DNA of 37,657 bases from Bacteroidales bacterium. Its GTDB lineage: Bacteria; Bacteroidota; Bacteroidia; Bacteroidales; UBA932. Every line of letters starts with the position of its first letter. The first letter of the stretch is position 1. This document shows, one piece after another, positions 8,627 to 16,976 of the stretch. Location: assembly GCA_015060395.1 (NCBI GenBank), contig SUYP01000025.1, forward strand, positions 1-37,657, written 5' to 3'. The translations under genes and the position numbers were made by a program. Below the pieces are notes generated by a model that made no database searches, was not told where the DNA came from, and was given only the letters and a program-made list of their open reading frames with translations.

Positions 8627-9382
8627 ATGGCAGCAATTTCAAATAATGAGATAAAGAAAGTCAAGGCCCTGCAGCAGAAGAAGTTCAGGGACGAGACCGG
8701 GCTTTTCATTGTAGAAGGCGAGAAGATGGTGGAAGAAGCTCTTAAGTCACATTTCAAGGTTGAAGATCTGTATCGCAAGAATGACATCGGAGATGAGGCT
8801 ATGAAGAGGATATCTTCATTATCCTCCCCTTCTCCTGTTCTGGCGGTGGTTCACAAGCCTTCGGACATATATGTGGATGATGTGGCATCTGTAGCATCTA
8901 TGCTGTCAGAAGGAGGGCTGTATCTTGCTCTGGATACCATACGTGACCCGGGTAATCTGGGGACTATCCTGCGTATCGCCGATTGGTTCGGCATAAAGGC
9001 TGTATTTGCAGCACCGGATACAGTCGATGTCTTCAATCCCAAAGTTGTCCAGGCCACGATGGGAGCCATTTTCAGGGTCAGGATGCACTATATGGATCTT
9101 CCGTCGTTGGCTAAGGCTGTACTTGATTCAGGAGGCAAGGTATATGGTACATTCCTGGATGGAGAGAACCTATATTCACGTCCTTTGGACACCGGAAGTT
9201 CATCGCCTGCCGTCATCGTGATAGGTAATGAGTCGGAGGGTATATCCCGGGAAATGTCCGCGCTGGTTTCCGACAGGCTTTATATACCTCCGTTCCCGCC
9301 GGATGATCCCGGTTCGGAGTCTTTGAATGCAGCGGTCGCGACTGCTGTTACTGTGGCTGAGTTCAGAAGAAGAAATTATTGA
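8627..9382 (+). CDS. TrmH/SpoU-family RNA 2'-O-methyltransferase
   Basis: Predicted SAM-dependent ribose methyltransferase acting on rRNA or tRNA. The start at 8627 is chosen because it lies after the -7 box and gives the normal N-terminus MAAISNNEIKKVKALQQKKF. The N-terminal substrate-binding domain contains FIVEGEKMVEEAL. The SPOUT knot motifs follow in order: DTIRDPGNLGTILRIADWFG (motif 1, with the catalytic Arg), VIVIGNESEGIS (motif 2) and ESLNAAVATAVTVAEFRR (motif 3). The 251-residue length is normal. The target nucleotide cannot be read from sequence. The next gene starts 10 bases downstream, so they may be co-transcribed. Confidence 0.92.
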   Translation: MAAISNNEIKKVKALQQKKFRDETGLFIVEGEKMVEEALKSHFKVEDLYRKNDIGDEAMKRISSLSSPSPVLAVVHKPSDIYVDDVASVASMLSEGGLYLALDTIRDPGNLGTILRIADWFGIKAVFAAPDTVDVFNPKVVQATMGAIFRVRMHYMDLPSLAKAVLDSGGKVYGTFLDGENLYSRPLDTGSSSPAVIVIGNESEGISREMSALVSDRLYIPPFPPDDPGSESLNAAVATAVTVAEFRRRNY

Positions 9383-9392
9383 TTGTCAAGAG

Positions 9393-12374
9393 ATGAATAC
9401 CATAGAGCCAAAACTGCTTAAGGAACTGCTCAATGCTGATTACGAGTCACTTATGGGATTCCGGGTGAGACGTATCCTTATGATATGCAGCAACTACGAT
9501 GCCTTTATTCTTGAAGAGGACGGCCAGATTGAAACACAGATCTATAAGGAATATATCGATCTGAACCTCAGTACTCCTCCGACCTTCGTATGGGTGCAGA
9601 CTTCAGCTCAGGCGCGTGAAGTACTTAATACCACCGTAGGAATAGATATGGTGATATGTATGTATAACGCCGGTGACAATGATGTGTTCACCCTTGCTGC
9701 GGATATCAAGAAAGAAAGGAAAAGTCTTCCTTTCGTGCTTCTGACGCATTTCTCCAAGGAGGTTTACAGGAGGATATCCAATATGGATACTACAGCCATC
9801 GACTATATGTTCAGCTGGCACGGAAACGCCGATCTGATCGTGGCTATCATCAAGCTTTTCGAGGATTTGAAAAATGCTGATAATGACATACTTAGAGTCG
9901 GAGTGCAGAGTATCCTCCTGGTTGAAGACTCCGTAAGATATTATTCAACATACCTTCCTGAACTTTACCGTATGGTACTCAGACAGAGTTCCGAGTTTCT
10001 GAAGGAGACGCTTAATGAGCAGCAGAGAAAGAATATGAAGCGATCTCGTCCTAAGATTCTTCTTGCTACCAATCTTGATGACGCTATGGCTATGTATGAG
10101 AAGTACAAGTCCAATCTGCTGGGTGTCATATCCGATGTGGGATTCTGCGAACATAGAGGTGGAAAGCCGGAAGAAGAAAAGCTGGATGCCGGATTGAATC
10201 TGGTGAGGCATATAAAGGCTGATGATCCGAAAATGCCGATTCTCCTTCAATCGTCTCAAGACTCTATATGCCCTGTGGCAGAGGAACTTGGTGTCGGTTT
10301 CTTAAGGAAATACTCCAAGACACTGATGATCCAGCTTTACGATTATATCAAGGAAGAATTTGCATTCGGTGACTTCATTTTCAGAGATGCTGACCGTGTC
10401 GAGTACGGCAGAGCCGCCAATCTTAAGGAGCTTGAAGTGCTTATGCGTGAGATTCCGGAGGATATTCTTCTGGCAAACACCTCCAAGAATATGCTTTCGA
10501 AGTGGTTTATGGCCAGAGGTCTTTTTACGCTTGGAGCTAAATTCAAGAAGGTCTCCGAGAGCCATTTTGCAAATGTCGCCGAGCTCAGAGCATACGTATC
10601 ACAGCAGATTCACGATTATCACGCCCTGACCGGAAGAGGAGTGATTGCTCATTTTGACGCGAAAACATACGGCAGACATATATGGTTCTCTCGTATGGGA
10701 GAGGGATCATTGGGAGGAAAGGCACGTGGTCTGGCCTTTCTTAACAGCCTGGTTTACAAGCACCATCTGGCAGACAGATACGAGAATGTGAAGATCTCAA
10801 TCCCTCGTACCGTCGTGATAGCTACCGACTATTTCGATCAGTTCATCCTTGAGAATGACCTGCAGTATGTGATCGATTCCGACATTTCCGATGAAGAAAT
10901 CTTGTCGGAGTTCGTATCCTCACGACTTCCTGAAAAGCTGGTGGAGGAATTGAGAGCCTTTGTCGATACGACCCGCTCCCCTCTCGCGGTACGTTCCAGC
11001 TCAAAACTGGAAGACAGCAGCTATCAGCCTTTTGCCGGAGTATATTCCACTTATATGATTCCTCTGGCAGAGAACAGGGATCAGATGCTCCGTATGCTGG
11101 GCAAGGCGATCAAGAGCGTATATGCCTCTGTATTCTACAATGGCAGCAGAGCTTATATCCAGACTACCGGAAATCTTCTCAGCGAAGAAAAGATGGCGGT
11201 GGTCGTACAAAGTATATGCGGAGCCGAACATAATAACCTCTACTATCCTTTGCTTTCTGGTGTAGCCCGGTCGGTCAATTTCTACCCAATCGGCAACGAG
11301 AAGCCTGAAGATGGCATCGTGGATCTTGCATTTGGTTTAGGTAAGACTGTAGTTGACGGCGGCAACTCATTGAGATTCAGTCCGAAATATCCGAAGAAGA
11401 TCCTGCAGCTGTCTGAGACCAAGCTTGCGCTGAGAGACACTCAGAAAATGATGTATGCATTGGATCTGCGAGCTGGTTCATTCAAGATTTCACGTGACGA
11501 AGGGGTGAATCTGGCTCATATTCCTGTGGCAGAAGCTCTGCAGGAATTCTCTCATCCGGAGCTGGTTGCATCGACTTTCAGCATAGAGAATAACCGTATG
11601 GTTCCGGGAATAACTTCAAAGGGGCCAAGGGTCATATCATTTGATGCGATCCTGAAATATAACAGATATCCGTTCGCACAGATCATCAGTGATATTCTTG
11701 ATATATGCAAGAAGGAACTTATGTGCGATATAGAAATGGAGTTTGCTGCTGATATAGAGCATAAGGAGAATGGTTCGAGATTCAATCTGAAGCTGCTTCA
11801 GGTGCGCCCTGTCGGCGAATACAGCGCTGATAATGCTGTATCCATCGAAAAAGTGAGCGAAGATATGCAAAACATCCTGATCAGGTCTTCTAAGGCTCTC
11901 GGATCAGGGCATATCGATGGCATAAAATATATAATACAGGTGCCTTCTGATACTTTTGACAGTGCCAGGACCAAGGAAATGGCTGCCGAGATCGCGGAAT
12001 TCAATAATTTCGTGAAACAGGAAGGTGCTTCATATATCCTGATCGGTCCCGGACGATGGGGGTCTTCGGATCCTTGGTTAGGAATACCGGTATTGTGGAG
12101 TGATATTTCTGAGGCCAGGATGATAGTTGAAACTGCAATTCCGGGGTATCAGATCGAACCGAGCCAGGGAACTCATTTCTTCCAGAACATTACTTCTCTG
12201 GGTGTCGGTTACCTTACTATCGATACGGTAAGAGGTGACGGAACTGTGGACGAATCTGCGATTTCCGGCCTTGAATGCATACGTCGAGGTACTTTTACAA
12301 GCCTGTACAAGGCTCCGAAAGGTCTGGAAGGCTATATTGACCGTTCATCTAACCAAGCAATAGTCGGATATTGA
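9393..12374 (+). CDS. receiver-like/ATP-grasp PEP-synthase-related protein lacking the phosphohistidine domain
   Basis: A large cytoplasmic protein (993 residues from ATG 9393; upstream reading into the TrmH gene is an overlap artefact). Residues about 25-150 look like a degenerate response-regulator receiver. Residues about 170-310 resemble a fuller receiver, with an acidic pair (LLVEDS), a phospho-acceptor Asp (ISDVGF), a Ser/Thr strand end (LLQSS) and a Lys (LRKYSK). From about 430 follows a PPDK/PEP-synthase N-terminal ATP-grasp: GGKARGLAF, PLAVRSSSKLEDSSYQPFAG, LLQVRPVG. A further C-terminal block carries GPGRWGSSDPW and GTHFFQNITSLGVGY. The swivelling His domain (TSHxA) and the PEP-utilising barrel are missing, so it should not make PEP. 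The role is unknown; a phosphotransfer or signalling function is inference. Confidence 0.85.
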   Translation: MNTIEPKLLKELLNADYESLMGFRVRRILMICSNYDAFILEEDGQIETQIYKEYIDLNLSTPPTFVWVQTSAQAREVLNTTVGIDMVICMYNAGDNDVFTLAADIKKERKSLPFVLLTHFSKEVYRRISNMDTTAIDYMFSWHGNADLIVAIIKLFEDLKNADNDILRVGVQSILLVEDSVRYYSTYLPELYRMVLRQSSEFLKETLNEQQRKNMKRSRPKILLATNLDDAMAMYEKYKSNLLGVISDVGFCEHRGGKPEEEKLDAGLNLVRHIKADDPKMPILLQSSQDSICPVAEELGVGFLRKYSKTLMIQLYDYIKEEFAFGDFIFRDADRVEYGRAANLKELEVLMREIPEDILLANTSKNMLSKWFMARGLFTLGAKFKKVSESHFANVAELRAYVSQQIHDYHALTGRGVIAHFDAKTYGRHIWFSRMGEGSLGGKARGLAFLNSLVYKHHLADRYENVKISIPRTVVIATDYFDQFILENDLQYVIDSDISDEEILSEFVSSRLPEKLVEELRAFVDTTRSPLAVRSSSKLEDSSYQPFAGVYSTYMIPLAENRDQMLRMLGKAIKSVYASVFYNGSRAYIQTTGNLLSEEKMAVVVQSICGAEHNNLYYPLLSGVARSVNFYPIGNEKPEDGIVDLAFGLGKTVVDGGNSLRFSPKYPKKILQLSETKLALRDTQKMMYALDLRAGSFKISRDEGVNLAHIPVAEALQEFSHPELVASTFSIENNRMVPGITSKGPRVISFDAILKYNRYPFAQIISDILDICKKELMCDIEMEFAADIEHKENGSRFNLKLLQVRPVGEYSADNAVSIEKVSEDMQNILIRSSKALGSGHIDGIKYIIQVPSDTFDSARTKEMAAEIAEFNNFVKQEGASYILIGPGRWGSSDPWLGIPVLWSDISEARMIVETAIPGYQIEPSQGTHFFQNITSLGVGYLTIDTVRGDGTVDESAISGLECIRRGTFTSLYKAPKGLEGYIDRSSNQAIVGY

Positions 12375-12392
12375 TAATGTGTTGATAAATAG

Positions 12393-12445
12393 AGCGGTTA
12401 ACACAAATGTTTATGGTGATAACATTTATGTTAACCGCTATTTTT
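12393..12445. terminator. long bidirectional terminator between convergent genes
   Basis: AGCGGTTAACA (12393-12403) through AAATGTT pairs with AACATTT through TGTTAACCGCT (ending 12439), about 18 pairs with one mismatch and a small bulge. TTTTT follows at 12441-12445. It sits between the convergent genes ending at 12374 and 12460. It is strong on the plus strand and plausible on the minus strand, where the flank is AT-rich. Confidence 0.8.
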
Positions 12446-12459
12446 AAGCTTTTGATGCA

Positions 12460-14130
12460 CTAAATCAGAGTAACGATGGCTCCATCCATAGGCTGGACCT
12501 TCACCTCGATCACCTTACCGGGATGGAGTGCTTCTGTCTTAGGGATACCCATCCATTCGAAGGCGTGTTCCGGAATGACGAGCTTCATCACAGCTTCCCT
12601 GTTCGAGAAATTGGCTGCAATCAGAAGTGTATGTTCCTCGTAGTCCCTGAGAAAGACGAAATGCCTGTTCTTGTCAAATCCGTCGGATGACATATTGCAG
12701 TAGCAGAGATCGTAAGTTGTTCCCTGACGGATAGAACAATCTTCTGCAGCGAATCTTATAGCTTCGGTGAAACGAAGGAATAATTCAGCCTCCTCCTTCA
12801 TAAGTCCGTTCTCCACCAGTTCCGATACAGATGACGTGCGATATTTTCCTGAAGCTATCAGCTTCCTGAGCCTGCGTATCGAAGCAACGCTCCACCAGTC
12901 GAAAATCGTAGTACGGCCGTCGCGTCCGCTGAATCCTTCTTCATCCATTCCTTTCTCTCCTACCTCTTCACCGAAATAAATCATAAACGGAGCGGTGTTA
13001 AGGAATAAGGAGACATATAAAGGTGCGAATGTCTTGCGAGCGTCCCTACCGAAGAAATCCGAAGCAAACCTCTGTTCGTCGTGGTTCTCAAGGAAATTGA
13101 GCATATATGGCTGCAAATCACTGAGAAACTGCCAGCTACGTGTTATGCCTGTCGCAGACTGCCATAATTCCACCGGCATACCGTTGTCGTTTACGTTCTT
13201 TTCAACAATTGTCCTGAGTGTATCATACAGGCCGGACTTGTCGTAAAGGTAATCAAATCCGATTGTCCTGATATATTCTCCATAAAGTTCTTTCTTATAG
13301 ACCTCGGCAATGAAGATCAGGGACGGAAAAACCGTTTTTGCCTTGGCTATCAGCCATTTGAAGAATTCCGGTGGAACCAGTTCCACCATATCGCACCTGA
13401 ATCCATCCACACCTTTCTCAGCCCAGAAACGGATGATGTCATACATCTTGTCCCAAGTCCCCGTGTGGCTGTCTCCATAATTGATCTTGACAGTTTCATA
13501 CCAGTCATTGATGCCAGGAGCAGGGCTGTAACAGTTATTGCCTGTCGCCATTGCCGGCAGTTCGACGTATGGTTCCATTCCCTCCGGAGTTTCAGTCGGA
13601 AGCACCAGCTGCTGACCGGGATAATAGAAGAAGTCATTCTCAGACTTCCAGTGAACTGTCTTGTCATCGTTCTCACCGAGCATCGGATGTCCTTCTGAAG
13701 GCGCTGTCTTTCCGTAGTCTCTTGAGACGTGATTAGGTACAAAGTCAATTATCACCTTGAGTCCTGCATCGTGCATCCGCTTGATCAAAGACTCGAATTC
13801 GGCCATCCTATTCTCCGGATTATCAGCAAGATATGCGTTGACGTCATAATAGTCGCATATTGCGTATGGAGAACCTGCCTTGCCTTTGACAAATTGAGGA
13901 TGCGATGGAATGCAGCCTTCTTCATCTGCCTGCGTCGAATGTCTGATTACGCCGGTCAACCAGACGTGGCTGCATCCGAGCCATTTCAGATATTCAAGTG
14001 TATTGCTGTCTATATCGGAGAATTTGCCGGTGCCGTTTTCTGACAGGCTGCCGTTTTTCTTTGGATCTATCTTGTCATTGCCCCACAATCGTGGAAGCAT
14101 CTGGTATATTATAGGTTTCTGCATAGTCAT
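12460..14130 (-). CDS. GH13 alpha-amylase-family enzyme, cytoplasmic
   Basis: Glycoside hydrolase family 13 enzyme acting on alpha-glucans. The barrel carries the conserved regions VIIDFVPNHVSRDYG (region I), GFRCDMVELV (nucleophile Asp), FIAEVYKKELYG (acid/base Glu) and FLENHDEQRF (third acid). There is no signal peptide, so it probably acts on maltodextrins or glycogen in the cytoplasm. The start is set at ATG 14130 (MTMQKPIIYQMLPRLWG); ATG 14124 is possible. Longer readings would include the promoter. The length is 556 residues with a beta-rich C-terminal domain. It is monocistronic, with its own full promoter upstream and the long hairpin at 12393-12445 downstream. Exact specificity is not determinable. 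Confidence 0.92.
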   Translation of the reverse strand: MTMQKPIIYQMLPRLWGNDKIDPKKNGSLSENGTGKFSDIDSNTLEYLKWLGCSHVWLTGVIRHSTQADEEGCIPSHPQFVKGKAGSPYAICDYYDVNAYLADNPENRMAEFESLIKRMHDAGLKVIIDFVPNHVSRDYGKTAPSEGHPMLGENDDKTVHWKSENDFFYYPGQQLVLPTETPEGMEPYVELPAMATGNNCYSPAPGINDWYETVKINYGDSHTGTWDKMYDIIRFWAEKGVDGFRCDMVELVPPEFFKWLIAKAKTVFPSLIFIAEVYKKELYGEYIRTIGFDYLYDKSGLYDTLRTIVEKNVNDNGMPVELWQSATGITRSWQFLSDLQPYMLNFLENHDEQRFASDFFGRDARKTFAPLYVSLFLNTAPFMIYFGEEVGEKGMDEEGFSGRDGRTTIFDWWSVASIRRLRKLIASGKYRTSSVSELVENGLMKEEAELFLRFTEAIRFAAEDCSIRQGTTYDLCYCNMSSDGFDKNRHFVFLRDYEEHTLLIAANFSNREAVMKLVIPEHAFEWMGIPKTEALHPGKVIEVKVQPMDGAIVTLI

Positions 14131-14143
14131 TTTATTTCGGCCG

Positions 14144-14175
14144 CAAAGGTAAGACAAAATCGATGCCTTCACAAA
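14144..14175 (-). promoter_or_regulatory. full Bacteroidetes promoter for the GH13 gene
   Basis: On the minus strand: TTTG (14175-14172), 20 bases, then TACCTTTG (14151-14144). Both boxes match consensus. The -7 box ends 14 bases before ATG 14130, giving a nearly leaderless transcript. Confidence 0.7.
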
Positions 14176-14215
14176 AGAAATTCTTCTTTATGAAAACGAA
14201 TAGAAACTTTTCGTT

Positions 14216-14223
14216 TATATTTG
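14216..14223 (+). promoter_or_regulatory. -7 element of the TPR/HTH gene
   Basis: TATATTTG matches TAnnTTTG. It ends only 7 bases before ATG 14230, so if it is used the message starts at or next to the start codon. No TTTG is seen at the -33 distance. Confidence 0.4.
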
Positions 14224-14229
14224 TAAGAT

Positions 14230-15672
14230 ATGATGAGAATATTTCTGATATTGTTCCTATCCTGCTTTGTCGCCTGTACCGGGACAAAGCAGGCAAAGCT
14301 GGCTGATGCCATATCCAGAAGCGAGGCCTTATGTGAAGAAAAGCGGTTCTCGGAGGCTATGACAACCTGTTCCGAGGCTGAAGAACTGGCACAAAGTCTT
14401 GATGATCAATATAGTCTGGGACTCATTTACCGTACTATGGCGCATATAAGCAATGCCACATACGGCTTTTCTGACGAGATCCGCTATCTTAATCTGTCTT
14501 CTGCAGCATTCAAAAGTGCAGACAAGCCCTATAACAGTCTGCACGTGGATTTTGAAAAGGGACTGGCCTGCTACAATTCAGGTGATTATGCCTCAGCTGA
14601 AAGGGTTTACCGCAATGTCCTTTACAGGGCACACGAAAGTGCAGACACATTGCTTGAAGCCCGGTGTCTGTCTGCGTACGCGGCTTTATCTGTGGAAACT
14701 GCCGAGCCGGATCCGGTTCTTGCCATTGAGATGCTTTCTAGGGCAGCGACAGAACTGAAATGTCCTTTGAGCAGTTCTGATCTGGGAATACTCGCATACG
14801 CATATTCATTGATCGGTCGGAATGAAGATGCGGAAAAAATGGCTCTTGCGTCATCCAGGGCAGCTTCTGATGCGTCCGAAAAGGCCAAGGCCGATTTCCG
14901 TATATATCAGGTAAGAAGCAGAGCCGGACTGGACTCTGAAGCATTGAAGTCCCTTGAATCCGTTATGGAGTACAGCAATTCTGTGGAGATGGCCTCGTTG
15001 CGCAGGTCTGTAGCATCATCCCGCAGGGACTACCTTGATCAGCAGCACAGTCTCACCCGTCAGAGATTAAGTTCGGTCAGGCATACGACAGCATTCCTGA
15101 TATGTGCATTCATTGCGATAGTCTTTGCTTTGATCGGATATATAAGATATAGACGCCTTGAGGCGGCGAAGGCTCTTGCTGAGGAAAAGGCTGAGACAGA
15201 GAAGTATATGGGGATAGCCGAAGACCTGCAGATCAAACTTAAGACTGCATCAAAGAGGCTTCCTTCCGAGAAGCATCTGTCGATCGCGAAGTTCGATATG
15301 CTGGAAAGGCTATGCGAACAGTATTATATATATGAAGGTACATCTAACCTTCAGGATAAGATTCTCAAAGAAGTCAAGGCTGTGATCGAAGGGCTCCGCA
15401 ACGACCCCAAGATGCTCACCGGACTTGAACTGATGCTTGACAGAAACTGCGATGAGGTTGTAAGCCGGCTGAGAAAACAACTTCCAAAACTTAAGGAAGA
15501 CGACATCAGGCTATATGTTTTTGCAGCTTCCGGCTTTTCAAGCACAACGATATCCACCATATTGGAAAAGGAAAAGGGAGTCATATATAATCGTATCTGG
15601 CGACTCAAGACCAAGATTTCCTCTTCAGAAGCTCCAGATAAGGATGATTTTCTGCATTTTATAAATGCTTGA
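14230..15672 (+). CDS. membrane-spanning TPR protein with C-terminal HTH-like domain
   Basis: The 480-residue product starts with a lipoprotein-like signal (LILFLSCFVACTG). Residues about 20-260 are helical pairs of the tetratricopeptide type (GLIYRTMAHISNA, ACYNSGDYASAERVYRN), predicted to be periplasmic. A single membrane helix follows at about 287-306 (TAFLICAFIAIVFALIGYI), then a coiled coil. The last 60 residues (DDIRLYVFAASGFSSTTIST, then YNRIWRLKTKI) look like a LuxR-type helix-turn-helix. Bacteroidetes have many such TPR-TM-HTH proteins thought to act as one-component regulators. It precedes a tonB-family gene but is separated from it by a strong terminator. Target genes are unknown. 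The alternative start at 14233 is equally good. Confidence 0.82.
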   Translation: MMRIFLILFLSCFVACTGTKQAKLADAISRSEALCEEKRFSEAMTTCSEAEELAQSLDDQYSLGLIYRTMAHISNATYGFSDEIRYLNLSSAAFKSADKPYNSLHVDFEKGLACYNSGDYASAERVYRNVLYRAHESADTLLEARCLSAYAALSVETAEPDPVLAIEMLSRAATELKCPLSSSDLGILAYAYSLIGRNEDAEKMALASSRAASDASEKAKADFRIYQVRSRAGLDSEALKSLESVMEYSNSVEMASLRRSVASSRRDYLDQQHSLTRQRLSSVRHTTAFLICAFIAIVFALIGYIRYRRLEAAKALAEEKAETEKYMGIAEDLQIKLKTASKRLPSEKHLSIAKFDMLERLCEQYYIYEGTSNLQDKILKEVKAVIEGLRNDPKMLTGLELMLDRNCDEVVSRLRKQLPKLKEDDIRLYVFAASGFSSTTISTILEKEKGVIYNRIWRLKTKISSSEAPDKDDFLHFINA

Positions 15673-15772
15673 TAATCAAAGCGTTGCAAAGCTGGAGAGA
15701 TTTTGCAGGATTGCTTGCTCGTAACTCTCTGATAATCAGTGCGTTGTAATAGGAACGCGAGAGATTTTAGAG
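15671..15772. repeat. imperfect direct repeat pair in the 15672-15839 gap
   Basis: Two related segments occur at 15671-15709 and 15731-15772. Both begin GATAATCA followed by GCGTTG after two bases, and both contain GAGAGATTTT before a purine-rich end. The first copy overlaps the stop codon of the TPR/HTH gene. Function unknown. Confidence 0.6.
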
Positions 15773-15800
15773 GCCTGGAAATTCGTTTTCAGGCTTTTTT
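15773..15800 (+). terminator. strong intrinsic terminator upstream of tonB
   Basis: GCCTGGAAA (15773-15781), a TTCG tetraloop, and TTTTCAGGC (15786-15794) form a nine-pair stem with one G-U, directly followed by six T (15795-15800). This ends the TPR/HTH transcript and insulates the TonB gene. Confidence 0.9.
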
Positions 15801-15806
15801 GATGCA

Positions 15807-15814
15807 TACCTTTG
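15807..15814 (+). promoter_or_regulatory. -7 element of the TonB gene
   Basis: TACCTTTG matches TAnnTTTG and ends 24 bases before the start at 15839. The -33 region overlaps the terminator stem; TTTC at 15787-15790 is the closest candidate. Confidence 0.55.
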
Positions 15815-15838
15815 CATAAACCAATTAAATCTCGTGTT

Positions 15839-16528
15839 ATGAAAACAAAGAAAACAGAGAAAGCTGATCTTGAAAACAAGAAGCTTCTTTTCGTTGAAGT
15901 CGGCCTCATTGCTTCCCTTGTCCTTGTATGGCTCGGATTTGAGTACAGCACTTCAGACGTCAGGACAGTTATGCTGGATGACAATCAGTCCTTTGACGTG
16001 GAAGAAATCATCATTCCGGCTACATTTGAAACTCCCCCACCTCCTCCACCTGCCGTACCTAAGATCGAACTGAATGATATAATAGATATTGTGGATGACG
16101 ATATTGAGATCAAAGACGATCTTTTCCGTACAATTGAGGACGATCCGGGATCCGGGGTAGAGATTATTGACTATTATGATGTGGTGGAAGTGGAAGTCGA
16201 TGAAGATCCTATTCCATTTGCTCTGGTCGAGCAGAAGCCGAAGTTCAACGGAGGTTCCGCGAATGATTTCAGCCGCTGGGTGAATCAGAGACTCAAGTAT
16301 CCTGAGGTCTGCATCGAGAACGGAGTCCAGGGAAGAGTTATCTTGAATTTCACCGTTATGCCGGACGGAAGTCTGTCTAACATTTCTGTTTTACGCGGTG
16401 TAGATAAGGCACTTGACTCGGAAGCTGTCAGAGTAGTAGGCAGTTCGCCAAAATGGGAGCCGGGCCGGCAGAGAGACAGGGCAGTTCCTGTTACTTATAC
16501 CTTTCCGGTAGTATTCCAGCTCAGATGA
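15839..16528 (+). CDS. tonB: TonB-family energy transducer
   Basis: This inner-membrane protein couples ExbBD energy to TonB-dependent outer-membrane receptors. The start is ATG 15839, giving MKTKKTEKADLENKKLLF; the open frame to 15812 lies inside the promoter. An N-terminal anchor (LIASLVLVWLGFEY, about 23-37) is followed by a short proline stretch (ETPPPPPPAVP), an acidic spacer rich in Asp/Glu/Ile/Val, and the C-terminal TonB domain (WVNQRLKYPEVCIENGVQGR, then FPVVFQLR). The 229-residue length fits Bacteroides-type TonB. No exbB/exbD or receptor gene is adjacent, so it may be a general-purpose copy. It overlaps the convergent nrdG by 8 bases. Confidence 0.93.
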   Translation: MKTKKTEKADLENKKLLFVEVGLIASLVLVWLGFEYSTSDVRTVMLDDNQSFDVEEIIIPATFETPPPPPPAVPKIELNDIIDIVDDDIEIKDDLFRTIEDDPGSGVEIIDYYDVVEVEVDEDPIPFALVEQKPKFNGGSANDFSRWVNQRLKYPEVCIENGVQGRVILNFTVMPDGSLSNISVLRGVDKALDSEAVRVVGSSPKWEPGRQRDRAVPVTYTFPVVFQLR

Positions 16529-16976
16529 TCGTACATTTTTCGAGCTTTCCTCCAGGGAGGACGCGATAAAGAGCCTGATTCGTGGTCGGTGATTTCAGTC
16601 CTCCCAGGGCTTCGACATAAGGGCCTAGCTTGATGTAGTCAAGGCAAAGAAGATTGAAGTTCTCCGGAATGTCTGCCCGTCCGGAATACCACGCTGTCTT
16701 GAGATGAGGGTATTCAGATTTTATCCATTCGGACATACGCTGTATTTCTTTAGGTGCGGCATCTCCGCCCATAAAGCAGAAGCAGGTGATTGCAGACGGA
16801 TATTGGTCTATCAATGAGGCAAGCAGTTCTTCTGTCATTTCTCTGCCTTCATCTTCCCAAAGCCAGGGACTATGGCAGCCCGGACATCTGTTGGGACATC
16901 CGGAAATATTGACTGCCAGGCTGATCTCATCCGGGATCTCCTGGCAGACAATATCATAACTATAGCACTTTAGCAT
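16521..16976 (-). CDS. nrdG: anaerobic ribonucleotide reductase activating protein
   Basis: Radical SAM activase that generates the glycyl radical on NrdD. The cluster motif CPNRCPGCHSP (Cys27, Cys31, Cys34) is the CxxxCxxC signature, followed by a GGDAAP glycine motif. The 151-residue length is typical. The start codon overlaps the nrdD stop by 7 bases, so expression is coupled and the two form a two-gene operon. Its 3' end overlaps the convergent TonB gene. Confidence 0.95.
   Translation of the reverse strand: MLKCYSYDIVCQEIPDEISLAVNISGCPNRCPGCHSPWLWEDEGREMTEELLASLIDQYPSAITCFCFMGGDAAPKEIQRMSEWIKSEYPHLKTAWYSGRADIPENFNLLCLDYIKLGPYVEALGGLKSPTTNQALYRVLPGGKLEKCTII

Noticed and set aside
7687..8646. 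Long plus-strand open frame opposite tamL
   Set aside because: It is a shadow of the tamL codons; the product is low-complexity, lacks domains, and the tamL frame has strong Omp85 motifs.
9327..9392. Upstream extension of the receiver/ATP-grasp protein
   Set aside because: This stretch is the end of the TrmH-family gene in another frame; the ATG at 9393 gives a normal start.
9393..12374. Annotation as phosphoenolpyruvate synthase
   Set aside because: Only the ATP-grasp half is present; no phosphohistidine or PEP-binding barrel motif was found.
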